Positions 1-8,811 of a stretch of DNA of 64,000 nucleotides are shown here, one piece after another (within the stretch, counting starts at the first letter, position 1; the number at the start of each line of letters is the position of its first letter). The stretch spans positions 4,178-68,177 of the forward strand of contig JBCCLJ010000008.1 of NCBI GenBank assembly GCA_039026915.1. The letters run 5' to 3'. This DNA comes from JBCCLJ01 sp039026915. Lineage in GTDB: Bacteria; Acidobacteriota; Thermoanaerobaculia; Multivoradales; Multivoraceae. The position numbers were made by a program, and so were the translations under genes. A model generated the notes under the pieces. The model was given only the letters and a program-made list of their open reading frames with translations. It was not told where the DNA came from and did no database searches.

Positions 1-1421
1 GAGTTTCCCGCGGGGCCGTCGTTGCGCAGTATTCGCGCCGGGCCGTCGTTCTGTGTCACGACGAGGTCGAGGTCGCCGTCTCCGTCGAGGTCTCCCTGTG
101 CGGTTCCGCGTCCGACGAAACGCCCGAGCGGTGCGAGGCTCTCGGAGACGTCACGGAAACGCCCCGTGCCGTCGTTTTGGAAGAGGAGGAGCGGCTGCGC
201 GTGCGCACGCTCGCTGCTGAACTCAGTGATGTTGTCGATGATGTGTCCGTTGGTGACGAAGAGGTCGAGGTCACCGTCGTTGTCGAAGTCGATGGCCTCC
301 ACGCCGAACCCGACCCACGTCAGGGAGGGTGCACCGAGTCCCGCGCGCTCGCTGACGTCCTGCCAGAGCTGCGGCGCGATCTCGCGATAGAGGGTGTTGG
401 TCTCCTGGTCGAGGTGGGTGAAGAAGAGCTCGGGACGGCCGTCGCCGTCGAAGTCCTCCTGGACGAGACCCATGCCTGCTTCGGGCGCTCCGTCGCCGCT
501 CAGAGCGAGGCCCAGCTCGAGTGCGCTCTCTCGGTACGTCGGAGCGTCTTTCCGACCACCACCCTGGACGGTGGAGAGGTAGACGTGGTTCGGTGTGGAG
601 TCGTTCGCCACGACGATGTCGGCGAGGCCGTCTTCGTCGAGATCGAGCAGACCGACGCCGAGTCCCTTGGCGTCCTTGCTCTCGGCCAGCCCCGCCGAGT
701 CGGAGACGTCGACGAAGTTCAATCCGTTCGCCGACTCCGCACGATTCAGGAAGAGACGATCGGCGGCTCCCGGGTAGATGTCCGGGTGGCAGTAGGCGCG
801 TGTCTTCGACTGCGCGTTGCCGCACCAGACGTCCTTTTCGAGGTCGACGGTCAGATAGTTTGCGACGAAGAGATCGAGGTCCCCGTCGTTGTCGGCGTCG
901 AAGAAGCCAGCGCCGGCGCCCCACTCGGCGTTCTCCACGCCGGCCTCCGCGACGGCCTCGAAGCGCCCCTCACCGAGGTTGCGCAGAAGCACGTTCTCGC
1001 CGAAGTTCGTCACGAAGAGGTCGAGGTCTCCGTCGCGCTCGAGATCCGCCCACGCGACTCCCATGCCGACGCCTCGGTCGTCTGCACCGGAGCGCTCCGT
1101 GGCGTCGGCGAACCGGCCCGGCTCCTTCTGCAGGAAGAGCTGATTGCGCGACTCCATCGGCGGATCGTCCCGTCGCGGCAGCGGCGCTCCCTGGACGAAG
1201 TAGAGATCGAGTCGGCCGTCCCCGTCGAAGTCGGCGAGCGCGACGCCGGCGCCCATGTTCTCGGGCATGAACTTCTCGCCGGTACCGAAGTGTCGGTGAC
1301 GGAAGGAGACGCCCCACTCCTCGGTGACGTCGGTGAAGATCTGAGCACGCGTCTGCGCCGGAGTGGCCAGACCACCGAGCAGCAGGGCGATCGCGAGCAT
1401 CGACGTTCGCGGGAGGCTCAA
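1..1421 (-). CDS. FG-GAP/VCBS repeat secreted protein (3' end beyond window)
   Basis: The minus-strand frame stays open from about 1421 to the window edge, so the C-terminus is missing. It starts with a short signal peptide (hydrophobic stretch ending near an AQ site) and then carries repeated Asp/Gly-rich calcium-loop motifs such as DFDGDGRLDL, DADNDGDLDLF, DLDEDGLADI and DLDGDGDLDLV. These are typical of FG-GAP/VCBS beta-propeller proteins, often with an ASPIC/UnbV end. I chose TTG 1421 because GGAAAGG lies six bases upstream and it gives a basic N-region; ATG 1400 is the alternative. It follows the TPR gene by one base, so the two are probably co-transcribed. The likely location is outside the inner membrane; ligand and role are unknown. 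Confidence 0.8.
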   Translation of the reverse strand, partial: MSLPRTSMLAIALLLGGLATPAQTRAQIFTDVTEEWGVSFRHRHFGTGEKFMPENMGAGVALADFDGDGRLDLYFVQGAPLPRRDDPPMESRNQLFLQKEPGRFADATERSGADDRGVGMGVAWADLERDGDLDLFVTNFGENVLLRNLGEGRFEAVAEAGVENAEWGAGAGFFDADNDGDLDLFVANYLTVDLEKDVWCGNAQSKTRAYCHPDIYPGAADRLFLNRAESANGLNFVDVSDSAGLAESKDAKGLGVGLLDLDEDGLADIVVANDSTPNHVYLSTVQGGGRKDAPTYRESALELGLALSGDGAPEAGMGLVQEDFDGDGRPELFFTHLDQETNTLYREIAPQLWQDVSERAGLGAPSLTWVGFGVEAIDFDNDGDLDLFVTNGHIIDNITEFSSERAHAQPLLLFQNDGTGRFRDVSESLAPLGRFVGRGTAQGDLDGDGDLDLVVTQNDGPARILRNDGPAGN

Positions 1422-1422
1422 G

Positions 1423-2727
1423 TCAGCCCTTTCCGGCGCGGGCCCGAGCCTCTCTCGACAGGCGCCACTGCTCGGCGCTCTCGGCGCCGCGTCCGAGCTG
1501 GCTCAGCACCTGTGCGTACGCAGCGTGCACGTCTCCGGTCGACAGGCCGACGTCGATCGCCGTCTGGAGATGCTGTGCCGCGTCGTCGAAGCGCTGCTGC
1601 TGGAGAGCGATGCCGCCCAGCAGCGCGTGCGCCTCGCCGAGGCGGGGCTCGAGAGTGATCGCTGCCTTCAGCGCACCGACCGCGCCGCCGAAGTCTCCGG
1701 TGCTGCGGCGGAACGCGCCGGCGAGATAGTGGTACTCGACGCGCTGAGGTGCGGCGTCGCGCGCTCGATCGATCGCTTCGAGCGCTGCGGCGATGCGCTC
1801 CATGGAGAAGAGGATCTTCGCCTTGAGTGCCCAGGCACGGTCGGAATCGGGGGCCTGTTGGAGGGCGCGCTCGACTTCGCGGAGTGCTGCGTCGAGCTGG
1901 TTCGACGAAGCGAGCTCCTGCGCGCGGTTGAGCGTCGTGCCGTGCTCTCGCGCCTGCGCCTCGGCTTGTTCGTCGGCGGAGCGCAGGACTCGAGAGCGAG
2001 CCATGGCTTCTTCGGCCTCGGCCTCGCGTCCGGCGAGCCGCAGTGCGGTCGCTCGTCGAAAGGCGACGGCGGGAACATCGGGGTGACTCGCGGAAGCGGC
2101 GTTCAAGAGCTCGACCGCTTCGTCGAACGCGCCGCGCTCGATCGCCAGCTCGCCGAGCGTCAGGCGTACGGCAACGGGGCCGTCGGCCTCGAGCTCCAGC
2201 GCTCGGCGCAACGGTGCCTCAGCTTCGTCCCTGAGCTCCGGATCGGCGGCAAGGGCAAGGCCGAGCGCTTGCAGCAGCTCCGGCGCTTCGCCGACGCGTT
2301 CGATCGCCTCCTGGGCCGTCGCCGCTGCTCGAGCGGCGAGACCGCGGCGCAGCTGGAGTCCTGCCTTCTCGGCGAGCAGGGGCACCGCGTCGGGCGCGCG
2401 CTCCAGACCGTCTCGAACGAGATCGAGAGCGCTCTGCTCTTCGCCCGCGTCCCGCAGCAGGAGGGCCGGGAGCAGGTAGGCCTCGATGAGGTCGGGCGCA
2501 CGCCTGCGAGCCTCGGCGTAGGCCAGCAGGGCCTGGTCGGTGGCTCCGAGCCGGCTCAGAGCGCGCCCCAGCGCGACGGCGGGGGCAGGGGAAGCGGGAT
2601 CCGCAGCCAGCGCTTGCCGTGCCGACTCGATCTCGGTGACCGCCTGCGGCTTCGCGCTCGCAACGTCAGCGCAGAGGAGGCTGAGGAAGGCCGGCAGAGC
2701 GAAGAGGATGCGGGAGAGATTCGACAT
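1423..2727 (-). CDS. Secreted TPR-repeat protein
   Basis: A 434-residue protein with an N-terminal signal peptide (hydrophobic residues about 7-24, cleavage near ASA-KP). The rest is helical repeats with the TPR spacing of Ala, Leu and Gly (for example ALGRALSRLGATDQALLAYAEA and DRAWALKAKILFSMERIAAAL). The repeats cover nearly the whole chain, so it is probably a scaffold rather than an enzyme. It is the first gene of a pair with the downstream FG-GAP protein. TPR plus FG-GAP pairing is common in Acidobacteria-like and Planctomycete-like genomes, which is recollection rather than proof. Partner and function are unknown. Confidence 0.8.
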   Translation of the reverse strand: MSNLSRILFALPAFLSLLCADVASAKPQAVTEIESARQALAADPASPAPAVALGRALSRLGATDQALLAYAEARRRAPDLIEAYLLPALLLRDAGEEQSALDLVRDGLERAPDAVPLLAEKAGLQLRRGLAARAAATAQEAIERVGEAPELLQALGLALAADPELRDEAEAPLRRALELEADGPVAVRLTLGELAIERGAFDEAVELLNAASASHPDVPAVAFRRATALRLAGREAEAEEAMARSRVLRSADEQAEAQAREHGTTLNRAQELASSNQLDAALREVERALQQAPDSDRAWALKAKILFSMERIAAALEAIDRARDAAPQRVEYHYLAGAFRRSTGDFGGAVGALKAAITLEPRLGEAHALLGGIALQQQRFDDAAQHLQTAIDVGLSTGDVHAAYAQVLSQLGRGAESAEQWRLSREARARAGKG

Positions 2728-2852
2728 GAAGGGACCTGAAGAAAAGAGCGATCAACAACGAGCCCATTCTACGAGCAGTGGGAGCTCGCAGGGCGAGCTT
2801 CCAGCTCCGCCGGCTCCGAACCTCGACGTTGGCAGGCCGTGGCCAGCAGCCT

Positions 2853-3959
2853 TCAGACTCCGTGACGCAGAGGCAGATGCCCCGACCGCTCGATCTCCTG
2901 CTCTCCGGCGGCGGTCAACTGCACCTTCGCGCCGTCCCGCGAGACCCAACCGCGATGCTCGAGGTCGTCGACGAGACGTCCCAGCCGTCGCGGACGCCAG
3001 GAGAAGCGTTGGCCGAGAAGATCGAGTGACGTGCTCTCGCTGTCTCGTCCCAGATGCAGAAGCACCATCCGGCCGGCCACCGACTCCAGGACGCGTCGGC
3101 GTCGCAGGCGCTTGGCGAGCAGCCCGTGCTGCGGTGAGACGATGAAGACCAGCCCGAAGAGCAGTCCGGCCGCGGTGGCCATGGCGCCCGCGATCGAAGC
3201 GTCGAGCCAGCGTGCGCCGGCGTAGCCGAGGATCGCCGAGAGCGCTCCGAAACCTGTGGCGAGCGCGAGCATCATCTCGAGCCGGTCGGTCAGCAGGTAG
3301 GCCGTCGCCGGCGGCACGATCAGCATGGCGACGACCAGGATGGCGCCGACCGACTCGAACGCGCCGACCACGGTGATCGAGACCGCGGTCATCAGCGCGT
3401 AGTGCAGCACGACCGGCGAGAAGCCGAGGGCCGCGCTGAGCGCGCTGTCGAAGGTCGAGAGCTTGAGCTCCTTGAAGAGAAAGATCACGAGCGCGAGGTT
3501 GAGGAGGAGCGTCGCGCCGTTCGTCCACAGCGCCTTGGGCCCGAGGTTCACGTCGCCGAGCTGCAGCACGTCCCACGGTGCGTAGGCGATCTCGCCGTAG
3601 AGCACGCAGTCGAGATCGAGGTCGACCTGGCCCGCGAGTCGACTGACGAGAAGCACGCCGAGTGCGAAGAGTGCGGGGAAGACGACGCCGATCGAAGCGT
3701 CCGCCTTGAGAAGTCTCGTACGGTGCGCCAACTCGACGAGGAGGACCGTCAACACACCGAGCGCTCCGGCGCCGATCAGCATCGGTACCGGGCTCCTCGA
3801 TCCGCTGATCAGAAAGGCGATGACGATGCCGGGCAGAACCGCGTGACTGATCGCGTCGCCGAGCAGCGCCATCTTGCGCAGAACGAGAAAGCTGCCGACG
3901 AGGGCGCAGGATGCTGCGACGAGAACCGCCACCAGCAGGATGACGAGCGTCGGACTCAT
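2853..3959 (-). CDS. Mn/Zn ABC transporter permease with C-terminal winged helix
   Basis: A 368-residue ABC-3 family (ZnuB/MntB/TroC-type) permease. About nine hydrophobic segments fill residues 1-275, including the family motif LLGDAISHAVLPG near residue 32. After the membrane part comes about 80 residues with a winged-helix pattern (LDLLGQRFSW, LGRLVDDLEHRGWV, VQLTAAGE), unlike plain permeases of about 280 residues. It lacks the metal-binding dimer region seen in its partner. Its start overlaps the stop of the upstream permease by four bases. It is the last gene of the binding protein, ATPase, permease, permease operon. It should form the membrane channel of a divalent-metal importer; Mn versus Zn is not decided by sequence. 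Confidence 0.88.
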   Translation of the reverse strand: MSPTLVILLVAVLVAASCALVGSFLVLRKMALLGDAISHAVLPGIVIAFLISGSRSPVPMLIGAGALGVLTVLLVELAHRTRLLKADASIGVVFPALFALGVLLVSRLAGQVDLDLDCVLYGEIAYAPWDVLQLGDVNLGPKALWTNGATLLLNLALVIFLFKELKLSTFDSALSAALGFSPVVLHYALMTAVSITVVGAFESVGAILVVAMLIVPPATAYLLTDRLEMMLALATGFGALSAILGYAGARWLDASIAGAMATAAGLLFGLVFIVSPQHGLLAKRLRRRRVLESVAGRMVLLHLGRDSESTSLDLLGQRFSWRPRRLGRLVDDLEHRGWVSRDGAKVQLTAAGEQEIERSGHLPLRHGV

Positions 3960-5236
3960 GCTGCCTCTCCGGCGGGTCGAGGGATCATCTGCCCGTGCGG
4001 ATCCGTCTCCGGGTGGCCGAGCAGCTGGTCGATACGCTCGACGAGGGCATCGTCGAGCACGTGCTCCATGTCTTCGGCGTCGCGGTGCACGTGGTCGTCC
4101 GGCAGCTCGAGGCGCTGGGTCAGGTAGAGCTCCCAGAGGCGGTGACGCCGCACGATGCTGCGTGCGACCCGGAGGCCGGCTCCGGTAAGCCTGGCTCCTC
4201 CCGCTGAAGAGTCGATCCAGCCCCGCTGCTTCGCCTGCTGCCGGGTGCGCGACATCGCACCCCCCGTCGCGCCGCGCTCACCCATGAGGTCGGGCCAGGA
4301 AACGAGCTGCGACCAGTCGTTGCCGTGGCGCTCTCCCCAACGGTAGAGATCCTTCAGCAGGTTTTCCCGTTGGATGCGACGGGTGACACGGCGGTGCGCA
4401 ATCTGCGTCCACAGCAGCCCGCGCCCCGGCGCGAAGAGAAGAGACGCGACGAGGACGGCGCTCGACGCCAGGACGATCGCCGGCCCCGTCGGCACACGAT
4501 CGACGCTGGCGCTGACGAGCGCGCCGAAGCTGCCGGACGCTCCACCGATGGCTCCCGAGAGGAGGAGCACGCCGCCGAAGCGGTCGGTCCACTGCCGGGC
4601 CGCCGCCGCGGGCGTGATCAACGTCGCGATGATCAGGACCACGCCGACGGTCTGCAGGCCGATGACCACGACGACGACGATGAGCAGGGTGAGGAGGATC
4701 TCGAGGCCGCGCACGTGAAAGCCCAGGCTCGCGGCGTACTCGCGATCGAAGGTGAGCACTTTGAACTCTTTGTAGAGCAGGAAGATGCAGAGCAGCGCCC
4801 CGCCACCGAGCACCGCCATGATCGCGATGTCGCGCGGCAGCAAGGTCGCCGCCTGGCCGAAGAGGAACTTGTCGAGGCCGCTCTGATTGCCGAAGGGCAG
4901 GCGCTGAATGTGGGTGAGCAGCACGATGCCGAAGCCGAAAAAGACGGAGAGCACGATGCCGATCGCCGAGTCCTCGCTGACCCGCGAGCTGCGCACGACG
5001 CCGAGGATGAAGAGCGAGCCGAGAACGCCGGCGACCATGGCGCCCAGAAGAAGGGGCGCCGGCGTCTTGCTGCCGGTGAGCAGGTAGCCCAGACAGACAC
5101 CCGGCAGCGCTGTATGAGCGAGAGCGTCGCCGATGAGACTCTGCCTCCGCAGCAGCGCGAAGGCGCCGAGGATGCCACCGATGACGCCGAGGAGGCTGGC
5201 GCCGAGGAGGACGTTCTGTGCAGCGAACGAGAGCAC
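3956..5236 (-). CDS. Mn/Zn ABC permease fused to DtxR/MntR-like domain
   Basis: A 426-residue fusion. The N-terminal about 280 residues are an ABC-3 metal permease (SLIGDALAHTALPGVCLGYL near residue 32, multiple TM helices). The C-terminal about 140 residues resemble a DtxR/MntR repressor: a winged helix ending in AGLRVARSIVRRHRLWELYL, then a dimer/metal part with HRDAEDMEH at residues 384-392. The Glu388-x-x-Glu391-His392 pattern matches MntR-type metal ligands rather than the Cys-containing DtxR type. Such fusions are known in some phyla. I infer a cytoplasmic metal-sensing domain on the transporter; whether it binds DNA or gates transport cannot be told. It lies four bases downstream of the ATPase gene. 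Confidence 0.88.
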   Translation of the reverse strand: MLSFAAQNVLLGASLLGVIGGILGAFALLRRQSLIGDALAHTALPGVCLGYLLTGSKTPAPLLLGAMVAGVLGSLFILGVVRSSRVSEDSAIGIVLSVFFGFGIVLLTHIQRLPFGNQSGLDKFLFGQAATLLPRDIAIMAVLGGGALLCIFLLYKEFKVLTFDREYAASLGFHVRGLEILLTLLIVVVVVIGLQTVGVVLIIATLITPAAAARQWTDRFGGVLLLSGAIGGASGSFGALVSASVDRVPTGPAIVLASSAVLVASLLFAPGRGLLWTQIAHRRVTRRIQRENLLKDLYRWGERHGNDWSQLVSWPDLMGERGATGGAMSRTRQQAKQRGWIDSSAGGARLTGAGLRVARSIVRRHRLWELYLTQRLELPDDHVHRDAEDMEHVLDDALVERIDQLLGHPETDPHGQMIPRPAGEAA

Positions 5237-5240
5237 GGCG

Positions 5241-6038
5241 TCAGCCCGGCCTGCGCTGAGCCAACAGCGCCTCGGTCGCCTGGGTCAGCACCGTGAGCTT
5301 GCCGCCGTAGGTGCGCTGCAGGTTCTCGGTGTTGAAGGTCGTTTCGATCGGTCCGTTGGCGACGAGTCGGGCGTTGAGAAGAACGACGTCGTCGAAGTAC
5401 TCGGCGACCGTCTGGAGGTCGTGATGCACCGCAACGACGGTGCGTCCGCTCTCGCGCAGGCCCTGCAGGAGAGAGAGGATGGCGCGCTCGGTCGTCGCGT
5501 CGACGCCGGCAAAAGGCTCGTCCATGAAGTAGAGGCGAGCGTTCTGGGCGAGCGCGCGCGCCAGGAAGACCCGCTGCTGCTGACCGCCCGAGAGACGGCT
5601 GATCTGACGCTTGGCGAGATCGGCGATGCCGACCTTCTCGAGGCACTCCAGGGCGGTCTCGCGGTGAGCCCTGCTCGGCCGCCGGAACCAACCGAGCTGG
5701 CCGTAGACGCCCATGGTGACGACGTCGAGGGCGTTGGTCGGGAAGTCCCAGTCGACGCTCTCGCGCTGCGGCACGTAGCCGACCCAGCTGCGTCGCTTCT
5801 CGTAGGACTCACCGAAGACCTTCACCCAGCCGGTGATCGGCTCGACGAGTCCGAGGATCGCTTTCAGCAGGGTGCTCTTGCCGGCACCGTTCGGCCCGAC
5901 GACGGCGATCAGTTTGCCCTCGGGAAGCTCGAGGTCGACATCCCACAGCACCGGCTGGGTGCCGTAGGCGACGGTGAGGTCGTGGACTTCGACCGCGGGA
6001 GCGCTTGCGGAACGTTGCGTCTCCAAGGGGTCGCTCAC
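5241..6038 (-). CDS. Mn/Zn ABC transporter ATP-binding protein
   Basis: A 265-residue ABC ATPase of the metal-uptake (MntA/ZnuC/TroB) class. Visible motifs are Walker A GPNGAGKST, Q-loop region YVPQRESVDWDFP, signature LSGGQQQR, Walker B LYFMDEPFAGVD and switch His in AVHHD. I chose GTG 6038, which overlaps the stop of the binding-protein gene (GTGA), although the frame is open further upstream; that upstream part is only the antisense of the binding-protein gene. It should power both permeases encoded next to it. Confidence 0.93.
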   Translation of the reverse strand: MSDPLETQRSASAPAVEVHDLTVAYGTQPVLWDVDLELPEGKLIAVVGPNGAGKSTLLKAILGLVEPITGWVKVFGESYEKRRSWVGYVPQRESVDWDFPTNALDVVTMGVYGQLGWFRRPSRAHRETALECLEKVGIADLAKRQISRLSGGQQQRVFLARALAQNARLYFMDEPFAGVDATTERAILSLLQGLRESGRTVVAVHHDLQTVAEYFDDVVLLNARLVANGPIETTFNTENLQRTYGGKLTVLTQATEALLAQRRPG

Positions 6039-7048
6039 GAGGAGCCTTCTTCGTTGCCTGGAAAGGGGCTGTCGAGGCGACCGCCGAGAGCGGTGACCAG
6101 CGTCGTGACGTTGTGCTCGACCATGCCGGGGTAAGTCCCCTCCCGAGTTCCTGCCGCGCCCATAGCGTCGGAGAAGAGTTCGCCACCGATCGCCACCTCC
6201 CAGCCAGCCTCCCGACAGGAGGCCTGCAACGCTTCGATCGAGCGGCGCGGAACGCTGCTTTCGACGAACATCGCGGGGATCTGGCGCGAGGTGACGATGT
6301 CGACGACTCGATCGACGTCCTTGAGGCCAGCTTCTGCCAGTGTCGAGAGTCCCTGGAGTCCGACGACTTCGAGACCGTAGCGGCGACCAAAGTAGCCGAA
6401 GGCGTCGTGTGCCGTGACCAGCACGCGTTGTTCTTCGGGGATCGTCGCGATGGACTCGTCGACCCATTGATCCATCGCTTGCAGCTGCTCGGCGAAGGCT
6501 GCTGCGTTGGCGCGAAAGCTCTCGGCGTGCTCGGGACGCAGCTCGCTGAGAGCGTCGGTGATCGGCAGCAGGATCTCAGCCCAGAGTCCGACGTCGAACC
6601 AGACGTGCGGATCGAACTGCCCCTCGTACGCGGGCGGCTGCATCAGCACGCTCTCGTCGATCACCTCGCCGACGGCAAGCACCGGGCGGCTGCTCGACAG
6701 CTTCCCGAGGATGTCGCCCATCTTTCCTTCCAGAAAGAGACCCTGATAGAGGATGAGATCGGCATCGGAGAGCTTGCGGACGTCGCTCTCGGTCGCCTTG
6801 TACAGATGCGGATCGATACCCGGGCCCATCAGCGCGACGACCTCGGCGTGCTCGCCGGCGATGCGCCGCGCCGCATCGGCGATCATGCCGGTCGTCGTGA
6901 CGATTTGGAGCGCGCCGCCAGCGGAGGCAGGCTTCTCCGTGGGCGCACACGCGAACGCCGTCGAAAGGAGAGTCAGTGCAAGACCGACGGCCAAGGGTCG
7001 CAGGAGGAGGGTCGGAGTGAGGCGCGGCTCAAGAGATTTTTTGATCAC
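6035..7048 (-). CDS. Mn/Zn ABC transporter substrate-binding lipoprotein
   Basis: A 337-residue cluster A-I metal-binding protein (ZnuA/TroA/PsaA family). The N-terminus is a lipoprotein-like signal ending in TAFAC near residue 34. Likely metal ligands are the His residues in GIDPHLYK, DPHVWFD and VTAHDAFGYF; there is no His-rich loop, so the sequence does not favour a ZnuA-type zinc chaperone loop. Start is GTG 7048, embedded in a palindrome that could be a repressor operator. It heads the operon and is translationally coupled to the ATPase gene. Confidence 0.92.
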   Translation of the reverse strand: MIKKSLEPRLTPTLLLRPLAVGLALTLLSTAFACAPTEKPASAGGALQIVTTTGMIADAARRIAGEHAEVVALMGPGIDPHLYKATESDVRKLSDADLILYQGLFLEGKMGDILGKLSSSRPVLAVGEVIDESVLMQPPAYEGQFDPHVWFDVGLWAEILLPITDALSELRPEHAESFRANAAAFAEQLQAMDQWVDESIATIPEEQRVLVTAHDAFGYFGRRYGLEVVGLQGLSTLAEAGLKDVDRVVDIVTSRQIPAMFVESSVPRRSIEALQASCREAGWEVAIGGELFSDAMGAAGTREGTYPGMVEHNVTTLVTALGGRLDSPFPGNEEGSS

Positions 7049-7055
7049 TCAAAAA
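7038..7055. promoter_or_regulatory. Palindrome over the start of the metal-transport operon
   Basis: A perfect inverted repeat, TTTTTGA and TCAAAAA arms of 7 bp with a 4-base spacer, covers the GTG start codon of the binding-protein gene. It is strikingly AT-rich against the surrounding GC-rich DNA. A site here fits a metal-responsive repressor (MntR, Fur or DtxR class), but no matched consensus is claimed. Confidence 0.45.
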
Positions 7056-7209
7056 TTGTCGCGAATCGCGCCTCCCGAGTCAAGCGTGAATGCTCATCGA
7101 GTGCCGGACGCCGACGCCGAGTCAGCTGCGGCGAGCTCGCCTGCCGATCAGGGGATGGGGCGGCGGACGACGGCCGGGCTGGGTACGCCGTCGCGAACCC
7201 GGTACACCG

Positions 7210-7749
7210 TCATGCTGACCCCGGATCGAGTTGCCGCTGCGCAGCCTTTGAGGATTCCGTCGGCGGGATCGTCGGGCCGCAGCTGATCTTTCGGTCGTCG
7301 AGAAGCGGCGCAGCGACGCAGTACTGCACCTTGTTGACGCCCAGCTGCTTGAAGAGAGGCTTCTCGTTCAGGGTGCATCCCAGCCGGAAGTCGAATGTCA
7401 CGGTCGCCTGACGGAGTGGGGGCGGCTCCTTAGAGGCTGGAGCTCGTTCAAAACGCCAGTTGCGCACAGCGTCTGTCGCCGCCTCCGCCAGACCCATCGG
7501 CAGCCCCTTTGCGACGCGAACGTCGACGACCTTGCCTGCAGGATCGACATCGACCTCGAGCAAGACCTGACCTTGGATCCGGGCCTTCCGCGCGATCGTC
7601 GGGAAAGCCGGAGCCGTCATGCGCAGGGCCCGCACCCGTGTCTCGTCGGAGTCTGTCTGTGTCTTGTTCGCGTCCGTCTGTGCGGCTGCCGGCGATCCGA
7701 ACGCCGCGGCGACGAGCCAAAGCAGAAGGCTAGCAGTGGCGGACCTCAT
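7210..7749 (-). CDS. TonB C-terminal domain periplasmic protein
   Basis: A 179-residue protein with a cleavable signal peptide (hydrophobic residues 6-21, AAAQ end) and a TonB_C-type domain at about residues 42-125 (APAFPTIARKARIQGQVLLEVDV, VVDVRVAKGLP, AATDAVRNWRFERA). It has no proline-rich spanning region and a signal peptide rather than a TonB anchor, so it is a TonB-domain protein and not a classic TonB. The C-terminal about 50 residues with three Cys are not recognised. A -10-like hexamer sits 5 bases before the ATG, suggesting a leaderless transcript. Confidence 0.75.
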   Translation of the reverse strand: MRSATASLLLWLVAAAFGSPAAAQTDANKTQTDSDETRVRALRMTAPAFPTIARKARIQGQVLLEVDVDPAGKVVDVRVAKGLPMGLAEAATDAVRNWRFERAPASKEPPPLRQATVTFDFRLGCTLNEKPLFKQLGVNKVQYCVAAPLLDDRKISCGPTIPPTESSKAAQRQLDPGSA

Positions 7750-7754
7750 GAGTC

Positions 7755-7760
7755 AGGCTA
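7755..7760 (-). promoter_or_regulatory. -10-like TAGCCT near ATG of the TonB-domain gene
   Basis: The hexamer TAGCCT lies 5 bases before the ATG at 7749 and there is no Shine-Dalgarno sequence between them. This matches a TAnnnT element placed for transcription starting at or very near the start codon. Confidence 0.35.
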
Positions 7761-7944
7761 CCAGAGGCTGAGCGTCGAAGGCCGTGGCTTCTGTGACCTT
7801 TTGGAACCGGTCCGGTCAGGAACCTTGGACCCCATGCAAGCGACGCAGCGCGGTGAGTCCCCGCATCGCTCGGCTAGGGAGAGCGACGCCGCGGGAGCCG
7901 ATCCGCGTTGGCTGGTTCAGCTACTGTCGAAGGAAGGAGAGAGC

Positions 7945-8811
7945 ATGGTTTACGGAAGAAGAGCACCGCGCCGGCAGGTCCGTCGTCGCGGCGGAGCCGG
8001 ACGAGGAGGTTGCGCTCGTCTGCTGATCGCTGCCGTCATCGCTGGCATCGCGCTCTTTTCTTACATGGGAAAGCGTCAATACAACCCGGTGACCGGCGAG
8101 ACTCAGGCAGTCAGCATGACGCCCGACCAGGAGATCGCACTCGGCGTTCGAGCCGCGCCGGAGATGGCGGCGCAGCACGGCGGCCTGTACCAGGACGCGC
8201 GCATTCAAGAGCAGATCGACGCGATCGGCGAGCGGCTCGTGCGCGGCACGGCGGCCGCACAGACTCCCTACCGATTCGAGTTCCACGTGCTCGCCGACGA
8301 GCGCACCGTGAACGCCTTCGCGCTGCCGGGGGGGCAGGTCTTCATCACCTATGCGCTGCTCAGCCGGCTCGAGACCGAGGGCCAGGTCGCCGCGGTGCTG
8401 GGCCACGAGATCGGCCACGTCGTCGGACGCCACAGCGCCGAGCGCGTCGCCAAGCAGGAGCTGATGCAGGGACTCACGGGCGCGGCCGTCATGGCGACCT
8501 ACGATCCCGCGAGCGGTGGCGGTCAGATGTCGGCCGCCATGGCGGCGATGGTGGCCAACGTCGTGCAGATGAAGTTCGGGCGCGGCGACGAACTGCAGTC
8601 GGACCGCCTCGGCGTCGAGTTTGCGGCGCAGGTGGGCTACGACCCGAGGGCCGCCGTGCGTGTCATGGAGATCCTCGCCGAGGCCTCGGGTGCGGGTCGG
8701 CAGCCGGAGTTCTTCTCGACACATCCGAATCCGGACAATCGCATTGAGCGCATTCTCCAGGCGGTGCAGGAGATCTACCCGAACGGCGTGCCGGCGAGCG
8801 CGGTGCCGTAG
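7945..8811 (+). CDS. M48 family metalloprotease, membrane-anchored
   Basis: A 288-residue zinc peptidase of the M48 (Oma1/HtpX/BepA-like) family. After a basic N-terminus there is one hydrophobic segment (about residues 25-41), then a catalytic domain with HEIGH at 154-158 and the downstream third-ligand region DELQSDRLGVEFAAQVGYDP. The pattern STHPNPDNRIERI near the end is typical of periplasmic M48 proteins. I chose ATG 7945, preceded by AGGAAGGAGAGAGC; the frame is open further upstream without signs of coding. It likely acts in envelope protein quality control. Confidence 0.88.
   Translation: MVYGRRAPRRQVRRRGGAGRGGCARLLIAAVIAGIALFSYMGKRQYNPVTGETQAVSMTPDQEIALGVRAAPEMAAQHGGLYQDARIQEQIDAIGERLVRGTAAAQTPYRFEFHVLADERTVNAFALPGGQVFITYALLSRLETEGQVAAVLGHEIGHVVGRHSAERVAKQELMQGLTGAAVMATYDPASGGGQMSAAMAAMVANVVQMKFGRGDELQSDRLGVEFAAQVGYDPRAAVRVMEILAEASGAGRQPEFFSTHPNPDNRIERILQAVQEIYPNGVPASAVP

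Noticed and set aside
177..1658. Long plus-strand open frame rich in Val, Glu and Asp
   Set aside because: It is the antisense of the FG-GAP repeats; the minus-strand frame gives a signal peptide and calcium-loop repeats, this one does not resemble any protein.
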